Assembly (NCBI GenBank): GCA_013368325.1
Contig: JAACJK010000219.1
Location: 1,240,001-1,304,000 of the forward strand
Direction of reading: 5' to 3'
Length of the DNA: 64,000 nucleotides
Source of the DNA: Ephemerocybe angulata
Taxonomy: Eukaryota; Basidiomycota; Agaricomycetes; Agaricales; Psathyrellaceae
Below, one piece after another: positions 1-12,300 of the stretch. Under the pieces are notes generated by a model. The model saw nothing but the letters and a program-made list of their open reading frames with translations, was not told the origin of the DNA and did no database searches. Position 1 is the stretch's first letter; the number at the start of each line of letters is the position of its first letter. The translations under genes and the position numbers were made by a program.

Positions 1-12
1 GAAAACGACGAA

Positions 13-1166
13 ATGACCACCAGCACACCCCTCACCGCCATACCCCCAGCGCACGCCGCCATGCCCATCCCGAACCCCAGCACGAGCAACTGGCAGCCCC
101 ACATCCCCGAGCACCCTCTAGGAAGCACCAACACAAACTACTCCACCGCCTCCGTCGCCTCGCCGCCCTGGGAGACAGACGACGCACTCGACGAGCTACA
201 GACCCCACCCTCGCACCTCTCCCGCGTCGACGCGAGCATGGCCGTGGACCTCGACGACCCGCTGAGCACCCCGCCCTTCATGAGCGCAAGCACCGCCATG
301 CTCTCCCCGCTCGTGCTCGAAGAGGATTTGTCCGGCTCCGGCGTGCCCCTCGTCTCCGTCATCGCAGGCCCCATACCCTCTATAACCCAGATCCAGGCGC
401 TCGGTGAGAGCGCTACCCCCACCCCCGTAGCGTCGGTCGTGACCGTCCGCGGCGCGCTTCCCAGTGCTGCTACTGCTGTTGCAGGGCCGGGGCCAAGCAC
501 GCTTTTATCTTTATCGTCGTCTTTGGTACCTGTGACCCCGGAGTCGCCGCTGAAGAAAGGCAAGCAGCTCGCGGAGGACCCCCCGTCTGACCCTGAGAGT
601 GTGGGCAGCAGCGTTTTCTCCACGCCTGAACCCACCGTGCTCACGCGCAAGGCCGAGCGGATGCGCCAGGACGCGCGGGACGCGGAGAAGGAGTGGTCGG
701 TGTTGAAGGAGAAGCATAACGAGGCTGTTAGGGAGGGGAAGACGGCGGAGGGGTTCATTTTGAAGAGGAAGATGTATGCTGCTGAGGAGAGGGCGAGGGA
801 GCTGCATAAGAAGGCGGCGAAGAGGTACTTTGCTTGTAAGTGTTCCGAGTCTTGACTTAGTCCCTTGACTTACGCATCCTGTTGGTAGCTTTGAACGAGT
901 TGAACCCGAAGAAGAAGGAGAATACGATTGATGTGCATGGATTGAGGCCTGGGGAGGCGATTGACCGTACAGAACGGGCTCTGGCAGATGCCATGGAAAA
1001 TGGGGTGACCACCCTGAAAGTCATCGTCGGGAAAGGCCTACATTCAATTGGCGGTCAACCCGTTCTCAAGAACGTCGTCAAGCAGTCTTTGGAGAGGCAG
1101 AAGATTGAGTGCAAAATCGACCCCAAGAATACAGGGGTCCTTCTCCTGACCGTTCCATCTGCTTGA
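13..1166 (+). CDS. Smr-domain protein (DUF1771 + Smr), start uncertain
   Basis: Exons 13-835 and 889-1166 (GT-AG intron, phase 1) give 366 aa. The first ~200 residues are Ser/Thr/Pro-rich low complexity. A charged helical DUF1771-type segment follows (about 205-275, beginning with RKAERMRQDARDAEKEW), then a C-terminal Smr domain containing IDVHGLRPGEA and IVGKGLHS, the DxHGL and GxGxHS signatures of the family. Smr domains bind or nick nucleic acids; eukaryotic members with the DUF1771-Smr pair are linked to RNA or ribosome quality control, so that role is inferred from family only. No in-frame stop lies between base 1 and the ATG at 13, so the true start may be outside the window. Convergent with the next gene. 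Confidence 0.85.
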
Positions 1167-1507
1167 TTTCAACGCCTCCTCATGTCTGTCCGCTCGACTA
1201 CAGAAACGCTCATCATACCGACTAGCCGACTAGCTCGGTGTGCTTCTCCTACCCCTCCTGTAATGTTATTGATGCATTTATCATTCTAACTGTACTTGTG
1301 CTGCGTTGCTATCTGTTCCTCGTCGCTTTCTAGGTACATATTCCTATGTAGTTGTAGTATAACCTTTCCAGATTGAACCTTAACGAACAGTGATGATGTT
1401 TATGATAATGACGATGGATGTCAGTCCGGGAAGTGGCAAGGAGACTTGGTCTCAAAGTCGCAAGACAAGAAGAGGTAATCAGGGATGCTCCTCGAAGGGC
1501 ACTTCCA
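1167..1507. other. Convergent 3' intergenic region
   Basis: 341 bp between the stops of two convergent genes. It is more AT-rich than the flanking exons and presumably holds both 3' UTRs and poly(A) sites. No convincing ORF or RNA gene was seen. Confidence 0.6.
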
Positions 1508-2638
1508 TCACATTGGACGTCGACCACGAGCACTACTTGCTGGGGCTTTACGTTTCTTGAACATCGGTGCAGGTGGCTCTGAAGTAGGAGGTATAACTGG
1601 TTTCGTGTCTTCTTCTTCTTTCACTTTCAGTGCTTCTGCGGCGGCCAAGTCGGTGGTAGCCGTTTCCGCAGGTGCAGGAGGTGGGGGTGGAGGTGGACGA
1701 GGACCAGATGGAGCCGCTTCTCCCCAAGACGTCTTGACCCACTTTGACCCAGAGCTCGAAGGCGCACTCGTTCCCGGTTCTTGCTTCACTGTCGTATTGT
1801 CTGCATCCTCCTCCTTCACCTTCGACGACGTCCCCGGTTTCAGCTGTATTGGCGCCCATGTCGGGGGAGGTGGAGGCGCCTGACCTTCGGATTTCGGCAC
1901 GACCTCCTCCTCCTTCTTGACTTCCTCCGTCCGCTTCTTGACCTTGATTGGGATCAGCCCTGGGTCATATACTTCACCCAACCCGGCGCCTAGCGTCTTC
2001 TTCCGTAGCTTGAAGCTCCGTGTGTCTTCGTGGTCTGCAAAGCCTGTTGATTCTGCGGGTCGTTTGTCTCCTATCGATGCTACGTCGGGCTTGACGTCTC
2101 CTTCCTCCGCACCGTCCGGAGCCGGGGTCGGTGTTGTCGATATGACTTCCCACTCGCCCGCTACACCTTGCGAGCGACGGATTTCTGCTTCGCGTGCTAG
2201 GCGTTCAGCGTCCGGGTCCTCGTAGCCCAGTGATTCTGCTGTCGAATAGTTGGCGTAGGGGTTGGAGGATTTAAGGTCTGCAGTTGGGCGACGCGAGGCA
2301 GATGATGGTCCCGCGACTGCAGATGCTCTCCCGGCACCCACATCCTGCGCAAACGCAGCATTCGCTAGCTATAAAGAGATATTTCGGTCAGTAAAAATTG
2401 ACTTCAACACAAGTAACTAATAGCGCACCAGCTCGACCCGAGCCATCTCCCGCTTCTCCTCCTCCAAATCCTTCTTCCTCTTCTCGCCCGTCTTGTAGAT
2501 CCCCCGGATGAAGCGCTCAAGGTTGCCCTTGTGCCGCATCCCCGACTCGTGGTGGTTGCGCGACGGCGCATCGTCCGCAATGTATATCTCGCAGTACTTG
2601 CAGAAATACTTCTTCTTCGAGACCCAGTACTCGCTCAT
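1508..2638 (-). CDS. WBP4/FBP21-like U1-type zinc-finger spliceosomal protein
   Basis: Exons 2638-2429 and 2368-1508 (phase 0 intron) encode 356 aa. The N terminus (MSEYWVSKKKYFCKYC at 1-16, then a histidine pair around HESGMRHKGN) is the matrin/U1-type C2H2 finger of WBP4 proteins, which join the pre-catalytic spliceosome. An acidic and Lys-rich linker follows, then several Lys-Glu sumoylation-like sites, proline runs (PPPPPP and PPPPPPP) and a basic tail ending KKRKAPASSARGRRPM that could be a nuclear signal. No WW domain is visible, although animal WBP4 has two. The proline runs may instead be ligands for WW or GYF proteins (inference). Start chosen because the finger begins at the ATG, as in the family. 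Divergent from the MFS gene. Confidence 0.8.
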
Positions 2639-2961
2639 CGCGGCGTCAGTGAGTGGTGGTGGTGGCCGTCCAAGCGTGGAATGCGGGAAAATGGAGATAA
2701 CGGACCGGTCGGTCACAGGGTCCTCGCTTGTGGGAAATGCCTCCGGGAATGCCAAGCGCTGCCAAGCGCCTGCCTTGTGATCTGCCCGTCCATCTCTCAA
2801 ATGAATCTCTGAATCTGAACAACACACATTTAGTACACACTGTTGCATATGTAGCAGTCCACATAAGAGTCTCCCCTTTATTTTGACACCGGCGTGTTTT
2901 CCCCCTCTTCTTCCGCCTACCCCACGGGCTCTCTGCGACGAGGACGCTGAGCGTCCGCCGC
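2639..2961. promoter_or_regulatory. Divergent promoter, WBP4-like / MFS transporter
   Basis: 323 bp between two divergent start codons. It contains a tandem pair of 10-mers (GCCAAGCGCT, GCCAAGCGCC) at 2751-2770. Each includes GCCAAG, which fits the PacC/Rim101 consensus GCCARG. No TATA box was recognised. Confidence 0.4.
2751..2770 (+). repeat. Tandem GCCAAGCGC 10-mers
   Basis: Two adjacent copies differing at one base, in the WBP4-like/MFS divergent promoter. Confidence 0.8.
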
Positions 2962-5323
2962 ATGCGCCATTTCTCCGCCATGGCCCCCGAGTCGCTTGAG
3001 AAACAAGAAGGTACACAGATCGAGACGCGGACCCCTGGAAATGTCGTCGACGAGAAGATAGAGCTCTCGCCCATAGTGGCGACCGAGTCGCGCTCGCACT
3101 CCAGTATAAGCGTGCCAGAGGGTGGATATAGGCTCTACAAGCGCAGGTTCATCGGTATCGTTGCTCTGGTATGTTCGTCGTCGTCGTCGCCGCCGCCGCA
3201 AGCCCTGCAGGGTTATCGCCGTTTTGGAGCTGAGAGGGATTAATTAGGTGCTGCTGAACATTGTTGCCGCCATGGCTTGGACATGGTTTGGCCCAATCTC
3301 GAATAAGAGTGAGTTAGCCTCCCAGAGATTGAGTTGGCGAGGGCGAAGTTAACCTCTAGCTACCCCCCGAAGCCGCGGCCGAGTTCAACATCACCTTGGA
3401 CCAGGTCAATTGGCTGGGAAATGTCATGGCCGTCCTGTATCTCCCTACAGCACTCCTCATTCCGGGCATCGTTTCGAGATGGGGGATTCGGCGATGCGTG
3501 AGCGCGCTCTTCTCGTCGACCTGGAGACCATTGGCACTGACATGGACACATATATGATATGCAGACAGAAATCGGTGGAGTAGCATTGATATTAGCTTCA
3601 TGGCTCCGGTATGCCGGGACCGCCAAGTCGCTATCGCCAGCAGGAGCGTACGCGCTACTGTTTATTGGTCAGGTAAGTGTTTACCATCCCAGTCCCTTTA
3701 TGGCATATAGAAGTAACCTGGATCACTCTAGGTATTTGCAGCAATTGCCCAGCCAATGTATCAGTGCCTCGGGACGAAATACTCCGAGACGTGGTTTGAT
3801 ACCAAAGGCAGGACGACTGCAACAATGATTGTTGCGATAGGTAGGGAACCCAACTCGTATAGATTGTTATTCGCCGCTGATAGACTCCCCCCAGCGAACC
3901 CTGTCGGCGGGGCCGTTGGCCAGCTCGTCAGCCCCATTGTGGACAGCACACGGACATCAGTACGGGAGACCTTACCCTCAAGGAGCCTAAGGCAGTCACT
4001 AATATTGGCTCAGATTCTGATTCTCGGTATTGCCACTACTGTGGTAGTGCCCTGCGTCTTCCTCATCGGAAACAAGCCGCCAACCCCTCCGAGTAAGCCA
4101 AGACTGGGTCTGGGTTAGATATCGCGTGGTTTCTGACATTGGTGTGATAGCATATGCTGCTTCGAAGCCTCCAGGTTCTCTATGGGCACTGCTCTTAGCA
4201 ATGGCTGGCAGGGCACCTACACGCGAGTCCTTCATGAGCGTTCGAGAGCGCATCGACTTCGGCGTCATCATCGTGGTCTTCGGCTTTTTGGTCGCCGCGT
4301 GAGTCTCGACAGCACATACCGTTGTTTCTGTGCTCATCATGCGGGGCTAACACAGGATCGCCTCGTTCTCGATCCTCACTAATCAAATATTCGTAAGATA
4401 CTATCTTAATGTGGGCGTAGTGCACCTTTGACACTCTCCCTCTACAGGAACCTGTAGGCTATAACGAGGAAACGTCAGGCCTTCTCGGGGCATGTCTGCT
4501 CCTTGCAGGTATCGTCGCTGCCATCATCACAGCCCCGTTATTCGATCGCGTCTTTACCTACCATCTGGCTTTGTCGGTGAAGATATGTGCCCCCATAACG
4601 GGCATCGTCTGGCTCTCGCTCATCTGGGCAGGTAAGCAGCATGCTTCCCCGAAACATCGGCTGATAGATAGTCTGACTGACAATCTATCTTCGACTTCTT
4701 TTATTTTGCTTGGCGCTTGTTATCGCTTCGACTTCACGTTATCGATATGTCTTCTCACCTCGTTCCCTTCTTCCTTCGACCTTCCGATCAACTGAACTTG
4801 TGTCGAACAGTCAAGCCAAATAACACTGCTGGCCTGTTCGTGGTGATGGCCATCATCGGCATAGGCAGCCTTACGATGCTCCCAGTCGCATTGGAGCTGG
4901 CCTGCGAGACCACACGAAATGCCGATGCTAGCTCTGCGATCCTATGGTCAACGTATGTCATTCCTCTCATCTGACGAGGGAAGCACTGTTTCTGACGCTG
5001 ATCACAGTGGAAATACCCTCTCGATCATGTTTGTACTGGGTGAGTTGCGCTTCCGCCCATCATCTGTACATCCACATCCTCATCTGCTCAACCCTCCAGC
5101 CCAACAAGAATTAAGAGCAGGCCCCGACGGCCGTCCCCCTCTCAATATGAAGAAAGCTCTCATCCTTAACGGCGTATTCTGCATGGTCGGTGGCTTCGCG
5201 GCTGTCCTGCTTAAAGGCGAGCAAACGCGGAAAAAGCAAGACGAGGAGAAGCAGGAGCAGTCTGAAGCCATTGCAACAGCCAACACAGAGAATAACGCAG
5301 AGAGTGCGCCACAGACGGCATAA
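2962..5323 (+). CDS. MFS transporter of the FLVCR/SLC49 type
   Basis: Thirteen exons: 2962-3168, 3248-3308, 3373-3497, 3565-3672, 3732-3840, 3895-3959, 4014-4092, 4151-4298, 4356-4392, 4448-4631, 4811-4952, 5008-5039, 5100-5323; 506 aa. A hydrophilic N terminus (~60 aa) precedes about 12 hydrophobic segments. Family marks include WTWFGPISN after helix 1, NWLGNVMAVLYLP, NPVGGAVGQLVSP and YNEETSGLLGACLL. FLVCR-type carriers move haem, choline or similar small molecules; the substrate here cannot be read from sequence. The ATG at 2980 (GCCATGGCC context) is an alternative start six codons downstream. The third exon was placed at 3373, not at the better-looking TAG at 3359, because only 3373 keeps the phase. 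The C-terminal tail is acidic/Gln-rich and cytosolic. Confidence 0.85.
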
Positions 5324-5557
5324 TCGCCTTCCTAAGTAGCAGCACTGGCTAAGTCCTTCGGGACTTGCAAATCCCGGCAAGTTTTTATCCAGAGGCAATC
5401 CCCTGGGTCTCCACCATGATTGGCGACGACGCGTGTTCGGGCGCCCTCACGAATCGTCACGTCTGGCTTACTGTACTTCTCCCTATATTACCCATCGATA
5501 CCTAGGCATAATATACCAATATATATCACCCCCAGACATCTTACAAGAAGAGCAGGT
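5324..5557. other. Convergent 3' intergenic region
   Basis: 234 bp between the stops of the MFS gene and TRM11. No gene seen. Confidence 0.6.
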
Positions 5558-7494
5558 TTATTGCTCTACAGGGGTCCCAGGGCCCGAGGCTGGTTCCGAT
5601 GAGGTTGCCTTGAAGCCTTGGAAGTACTTCTCCCTGAAGTCCTTGTGTGCGGGGGTATGTTCCGAGTCGTGACGCGCCTCAAAGGTTGGCGCAGAGAAGG
5701 CTTCTGACGTCGTCTTCTTGATCGTGATCAGCTGCATCCAGAAGGTCAATGAAAGCGCCAGTCCAATGGTAGACGAGCAACTAACCCGGCGACCCCAAGA
5801 ACCAAAGTCTTGCAAAGAGTTGGCGATAACCTCCATGCCCTCACAGAGCATAGTGTACACATCTACCTCCTCATACTCATCCGTGACGGTGGGCAGGAAG
5901 AAGACAAGTCGACCTCCTGGCTTGAGAAGGTATCTCGCGAATATGACCAGATCCGAGACGAGGTGGGAGAGTTCGTACGGTTTCGTTGGAGGGATGTATG
6001 GGCCACCATCTCTGATCGGAAATGAGCTACCGCGGGCGCTTAATTGAAAGGTGGGGGTACTGACGCTTGAGGTTTGCCTCTGTGCTGTTTGCACAGCTCT
6101 ATTTGGCGTTCTGAAAGTTCGCGCTTTCTTCCCAGCCGCTTTGCTCCTGCGCGGACACCGTCTACGAAGACATTGCAATTGAGCTCCTTGCCCGTCTAAC
6201 AGAATTAAAAAGGGAGAAGACGTACATGGAGGATCCGTGATTATCGCGTCGAAGAGCCCTCCACATCTCCATGGGTGGTGTGTGATGTCGAAAGTGGCCA
6301 GGTCTAGGATCCTAGTGTCCACCCCGTACTGCTTTGCAGCTCTGACAACTCCAGGCACAGATTCTAATGACGGAAGGGGGAAGTAGAGAAAATTAACATG
6401 TGAACAAAGGGAAAGATAGCGGAGCATTTTCGCGTACCTTTGCCCCGCATCTGACGTCCGTCAATGTCAGAGCCAAAGACGAGAGAGCCAAAATGGGCGA
6501 TAGGCTGATTGGGGAGGGGTCATGAGGGTGTGGGCCATATGGGTGGTATTAGGACTGACGTACGTATGCCATACTACCAGTGCCCATGAAGGGGTCGTAC
6601 ATAAGCTTGCCCGGAGATGCCTGAAAGATAAATGTTTGAGCAGCGTTCCTGGTATGTTGGTTGAGTGACTGACCATGGTCTGGTTCGCCATAAGCAGAGA
6701 GACTTCGGCCTCCATGCTGGTATTGCCATAATACTTCCGCTTCTTGACATCAAACACATTCACCAGAGGCCGCGCTGAGCTTTCCTCTAACTATTCCAGT
6801 ATTCATATATGAGCCTCAATATGTCACTGAAACAGGTGAATGGCACGTACCAACCTCCCGAAGTAAACCTGGCGGAAGTCGCCATCTCCGTCGCTCCTTT
6901 CTCTTGCCCTCTTGAACGAGTCATCATCTATCTGCGTATTAGTCAATCAGCCATCTCCAGCACGCGCAGGGGCCCAGCTCACATTCTTCGAAGCACGAGC
7001 AGACGATCTGGGGTGTTTTCATGTCGATCTCGCCCTGAAAGTCCATGTACGCGAAACCCTCGATGACTTCGCGTTGGCGGCGCTGGGGGATCTTGTGGTT
7101 GTAGGCGGAGATGAAGAACTTGAAGGAGGTATCGGGAAAGTAGGGCTCCCATTTGCTTCTGTTCGATTTAGTGATTTCGTGCAGCTGCTCGTAGCTCGAT
7201 CCATGACCATAGTAATCGTAGATCGCTCTACGCAATTGTACGAGTCAGATATGCATGTTTATGAGACCAGAATCTTGGCACTGCGTACTTGATAAGAATA
7301 CACCTCTTCGCCAGAATCCTAGCCTGCTCCTCATTCTCCAGTTCGAGCACCATAAACGGTCGTTCGGGATTGTTGCATTCTGGGTCGTCGAGGAACCGTA
7401 CAGTGAAGCCGTTCAGCTCCGAGATCGACTGGAGCTCTGGAATCCTGAACTCGTTGTGCGCCTGGGCGAATTGGACCAGGTACTTCGAGGTCAT
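5558..7494 (-). CDS. TRM11: tRNA (guanine10-N2)-methyltransferase catalytic subunit Trm11
   Basis: Ten exons (7494-7289, 7227-6983, 6927-6851, 6784-6674, 6620-6564, 6504-6438, 6363-6226, 6161-6095, 6038-5786, 5731-5558) give 464 aa, close to yeast Trm11. An N-terminal THUMP-like region leads to a Rossmann methyltransferase. Visible motifs are YDPFMGTGSMAY (SAM-binding loop), FGSDIDGRQMRGK, FDAIITDPPYG around residue 300 (the DPPY catalytic motif, split by an intron inside its Tyr codon) and LLKPGGRLVFFLP. The enzyme makes m2G10 in tRNA together with Trm112. The intron 6094-6039 has a weak GTGCAA donor but is the only split that keeps the frame. Ends convergent with the MFS gene. Confidence 0.93.
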
Positions 7495-7719
7495 TTTGGG
7501 GAAGGTATGGGGAGGAGATCAAAATTGCTTTCGATCAACAAATGCCGCCGGCGCTAAAATCTGAGGAATTGATGGCGGCTCTCGATCATCCTTCGTACGC
7601 CCTTCAGTCCAGTTGCAGAAACTCCAAGTCGTTCAAACCGGGTTTATAGAACTCTAAGTCTACTAGGCATGTAGTTTGTTTTAGATAGTACATAGATAGC
7701 TTCAAACATTGATCAGATT

Positions 7720-9086
7720 TCAAACGATGGGTGTCAGATCGAAAGTCTTCTCCCCGTCCTTCTTCACAGCGACCCCCTTCTCGGTAACAATGGCAGTGAT
7801 CAAGTCAGCGGGGGTCACGTCAAAGCTGGGGTTGTAGATTCCCTCGAGGTCTGTCGGGGTGATCATGACCTGGGCCTGTTCAACCTTGCCGTTTTCGGAA
7901 GGGTATACGACGCCGCGGACGAGGCAGGCCTCGAGAGGTGGTCGCTGTTCGATAGGGATCCTGCGGAAAAGTTGGCACCGATGATAATATACCAGGGGAG
8001 TGAATTTATACTCACTGGGCTCCACTCTCAGTGTCCAGGTCAACAGTGCTAATTGGGGCAACGACAATGAAGGGGATGTTGTGTCGGGCAGCGAGGACGG
8101 CAGCGTTGTACGTGCCAATCTTGTTGGCCGTGTCTCCGTTTTTGGCGATTCGGTCGGCTCCGACAGCTGGGAAAACACATATATGTTAACGGAGGGCACG
8201 ACGCGAATTTGTTGTGTGCACTTACCGACGGCATGGATGGGGTAGTGTTGGAACAGCGATCCAACCATGGTATCGCAGATCATCACGTTAGGTATTTGAA
8301 GTGTCTTCAATTCCAAAGCAGTGAGTCTTGAGCCTTGGTGATAGGGAGTCGTTTGGGTAAAGTAGGCCTTGTCGAGCTGGCCAACTTCGTGGAGGTATGT
8401 GATGAGGCCCAGGGCAGTTCCATATCCCTGAGGATAGATTTAATGGATATTCGCGAGAGTGGGATAGTAACTCACTGATGTCGCCAAGGATCCAGTGTTG
8501 CAGACAGTCAAGACATTGAGAGTCTTCGGCGACGACGGTTGGACGCGGTTAATGAGCCAGTCTCCGCCCCACTTGGCCATGGCCTTGTTCCGTCCAACAT
8601 CCTCATCGGCGATGAGCTTTCCCTCAACGATCAAGTCCTCGACAATGGCTCGGGTATCTTGAGTGACGGCGCTGAGGTCCTCCAACTTCTTCGTGAGGCG
8701 GCGAGTAGCATTACCGAGGTTTACGGCCGTCGGCCGTGCGGTATAGAGGTAGTCAAGGATGGGCTGGACGTGGGCTTTCAAAGCCTCTGGGGATGCAAAG
8801 TAGTCGGGAAGAGGGTTCTGACGCAGAGCTCTTGTGAAGTATTGGGAGAAAGAGAGCGAAGCCAACGATGCGATGGCAGGGGCACCCCTGATCTACAAGC
8901 GAAAATAGATTAGCTTGACTGATTAGGGCTCATTGATAGGAGACGGACTTTCATGGTCTTGATAGCATCGTGGGCCTCCTCAACGCTGTCGATCGGGATA
9001 TATTCTGTGATGTGGGGCAGCAAAAGCTGGTTCACGATTTCGATCTTGTCGCCCTCGGTGCGGATGGAGATGAGAGCAGCAGCCAT
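7720..9086 (-). CDS. MRI1: Methylthioribose-1-phosphate isomerase
   Basis: Exons 9086-8949, 8892-8476, 8427-8226, 8166-8016 and 7960-7720 encode 382 aa, normal for Mri1. The protein belongs to the eIF2B-alpha/MtnA fold and converts methylthioribose-1-P to methylthioribulose-1-P in the methionine salvage pathway. [10 protein letters not shown] lies near residue 45 and is split by intron 1. The catalytic Cys is in [17 protein letters not shown] (about 177) and the catalytic Asp in [19 protein letters not shown] (about 257). Both are intact, which separates it from catalytically dead eIF2B paralogues. 225 bp downstream of the TRM11 start, same strand; divergent from the lipase gene. Confidence 0.95.
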
Positions 9087-9397
9087 CGTGGACGTCGCAG
9101 GAAAACCAATTTAAATCGCCGCCGGATTGGGCAACCAGAGCCAACGTTCTTGGGTTGGAAATGTTGTCATCATTTGACATTATCGGAAATCACATGTAAC
9201 TTCGGACCATATCGCTTTATTAGTGTCCAGTCTGAATGAGATGGCTTGCAAGTCCAGTCAAGGTCACTGCGCTCCTCCTATCTTTATACTACATTCTGCT
9301 ATTGTATCCCGAAATCTGTCTCCTCTAACCCTGCCGCCTTGAGAAGGAGGCGTATTGCTCTCAACACCACCACGAGCACCTCTCCTGCAGCAATAGA
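9087..9397. promoter_or_regulatory. Divergent promoter MRI1 / lipase with two CCAAT boxes
   Basis: 311 bp between divergent starts. CCAAT occurs at 9106-9110 and its complement ATTGG at 9125-9129, both within 45 bp of the MRI1 start; these may bind a Hap/NF-Y-type complex (inference). Nothing else recognised. Confidence 0.4.
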
Positions 9398-12300
9398 ATG
9401 ATCGACCATCTCGTCGGTCGTCCCAACCCATCATGGAAGCGCACCCAGGTACGTTCTTCCCTGTCATAACCATTCAAATGTCCCTCATGACATTTCCAGG
9501 TTTATCTGGTTATTTTGTTCTGGCTATGGCGCATTGTACGGGGCTCATCTGGCCCCCCTCGGCTGCTGTTCCTACCTCGGATTAACCGAGCACTGCGTAT
9601 GTCCTTTTCATGTATTGGACTGCAAGCCCTGCTGAACGAAGAACCCTAGAACGATTCACGCCATGGCAGATCATCCTCAGTACTCTTACGACTGTTTATG
9701 CAATGCGCCACATGGATAAGATTCTGGGGCTAAATGGTGAGTGAACCTCTGACCTTTACAGAAACATGCACTGACGGCTCGACTAAGCCCCGGAACCCTT
9801 GGCTCGACTGGTGGGTTTATTGTTTGACCAAATTGTCCAGCTCTGACGGATGCTGCAGTATTCGCCCTCGTATTACCGGGTTACATGGATTGTAACCGGC
9901 CTGGACGCTGGTTTTGCTACTGCGATGGCAATTCGCCCCAAATGGCTCAGAGACATTGCCTCTCTTGTATTTTCAGTGTACTATATGATATATGCCCAAG
10001 AGGCAGACGAGAAGGTGAGTACTATAGCCTTCAGCGCTCAGCCCTTATCTCATGTATCCCAGTTACGACGATTCAGAGCTGTCCCGACAATCGAAATGTT
10101 ACGAGTGACATGGGAGAAGACCAGCAATCCTTATGTGGGTGGCCTCTTGATAAAGGGGGTTCAGCCTACTGATACCCTCACCAGCTAAAGCTAATAACGC
10201 ACCTCCGCTCTCCTCGCGTGTGCATCCGCCGAAAGATACATCTACCTCGCCCCAAGTCTTCCTCATACGACCGACCCATTACTGCATGGCTGTACTTCGC
10301 TCCACCCGAGGACCAGCTTATCAACCAGACTGAGCTAGTGCTAGACTTTCCCGGTGGAGGTTTTATAGCTATGTCTCCCGAGGACCACGAAGAGCGACTG
10401 AGGGTATGGGCAAAGTCGTGCGGCCGGCCTATCCTGGCCCTGGATTATGGAAAGGCCCCGGAGTGTGCGTGTATCCGGATTAATCTCTGGAACCAAGACT
10501 TATCAGATGCTTAGACCCATACCCATTCGCTATCGACGAAGCATTTGATACGTACCGTGTACTTGTGGAGTCTAGTGAGTGCGCTTTGAATCCGTCGGAA
10601 GGCCGTCATGCTAATGGCCTATAGATGGGACGTTGATCGGACTTGGAGGCAAGCAACTTAGTATTATTATGTCCGGCGATTCTGCGTAAGTACATCTACA
10701 CCCAGGAGACAGCGCACTCGTCTCTAACCTTTTCCACAGGGGAGGCTGCCTGGCGGTGAATGTTGTCTTCAAGATATTGGAGTCGAAGACTGGACCTCGC
10801 CCGATCAACCTCCCTCTTCCAACTGCGCTTGTTTTGAGTTATGCTGCTTTGGACTTCAATTTCACATCCTGGATGACCACAGAGAACCTCCAGACATTGA
10901 GGGCCGAGCAGTCGAGTGGCAACATCCCAGGCATTAAAGAACTGGCGGCACAGAAAGACCATTTGAAGCACGTTGTATGTGTTTCCACACAATCCCCCTC
11001 ATACCTTGCAAACTGATTTTCTTTAGTCGCCTCTTAGTATGGTTAGCGACAGCAGGCCTTTCTCCCAAAGGAAGCAATTGAAGAGGAGGTCGAGTTGGAA
11101 GGATACCTTGAAAGAGTGGACTAACGGCGCAGAAGGACAGTCCGAGAATACGCGCCCCCGTAGTACTTCCTTGAAGTGGAAGATGCCTCCTAGCCGCAGC
11201 ACTGGGGATGAGGGAAGCCTTGCTGATGGCGAGAGTTCCGAGGACAACGAAGACTATAACCAGTACCCAGAGGAGGACAGGCCTATTCAAGCTCGTGTTC
11301 GATATGAATATCCTAATGGCGGCAACGGTGACGGAGGACTCCCGAGAAGTAAGTCGGCACTGGAGAGGCAGCAGCATGAACTATCTGTGGCTGTCGAGGA
11401 GGCAAATACAAAGGCGACGCTGGGTATGGCCAGGGACGGATCAGTAAAGCTTCGAGAGCCTATCGGTACGCGTTTGACCATGACGAGCCGAACGGGCTAT
11501 TTCCAGGATAGGATTGTCGCACCTTCTATGGCGAGTACTTTGCAAGCACCTGTCCTAAAATATATTACTGACACGAGTTTCAGATGCGTGCAATGGCTAT
11601 CTTGTACATTGGCCCCCACCGGAATCCCGACTTCTACTCCGACTATCGTATTTCTCCTATACTAGCACCGCCCCATCTACTTGCTCAGTTCCCGCCACTG
11701 CTGATGCAATGTGGGGAGAAGGACCCATTCGTTGACGACACTGTCATCTTCGCCGGGCGGGTTCGAGAAGCGAAACGCGCGAGGAAAGTGGAACTTGACC
11801 TTCTGCTCTCCGGGAAGAGCGCCCGGTTCGGGGAGACACTCCGGATGACCACTGCTGAACCGAACATTGAGGGCAAGTCGAACGGGGAACTGAGGAGGGA
11901 GCGCGACAAGTTAGCAGCGGAGAGCGAGCTTGACTGGGTTCAGATGGTTTTGTTCTCTGATTGGAGCCATGGATACCTCCAAATGCCGGCCTTGCTGAGC
12001 GAGGCTAGCGCGGTGAGTCTTGGAACGTTTCAATGGTCTCGATCTATACTGATGTTGAGTTTTGAACTACTAGGTGATTGAGGATTTGGCTGAATGGATA
12101 AACGAAGCTTTCGTCCGATACCGACCTTCCACCGCGAACGGAGACCGCAGGGACAAGCCTACTGCGGCCAATGGCATGAAGAACGATACATTGAAGATCC
12201 GTGTCTCTTCACCAAAGGAATCGCAATCCAAACCGAATCCCAGCCCGTTGACGAGCGCCTCTGAAACGGAGACGGATTCTGGCATCACCATTGTGCCAAA

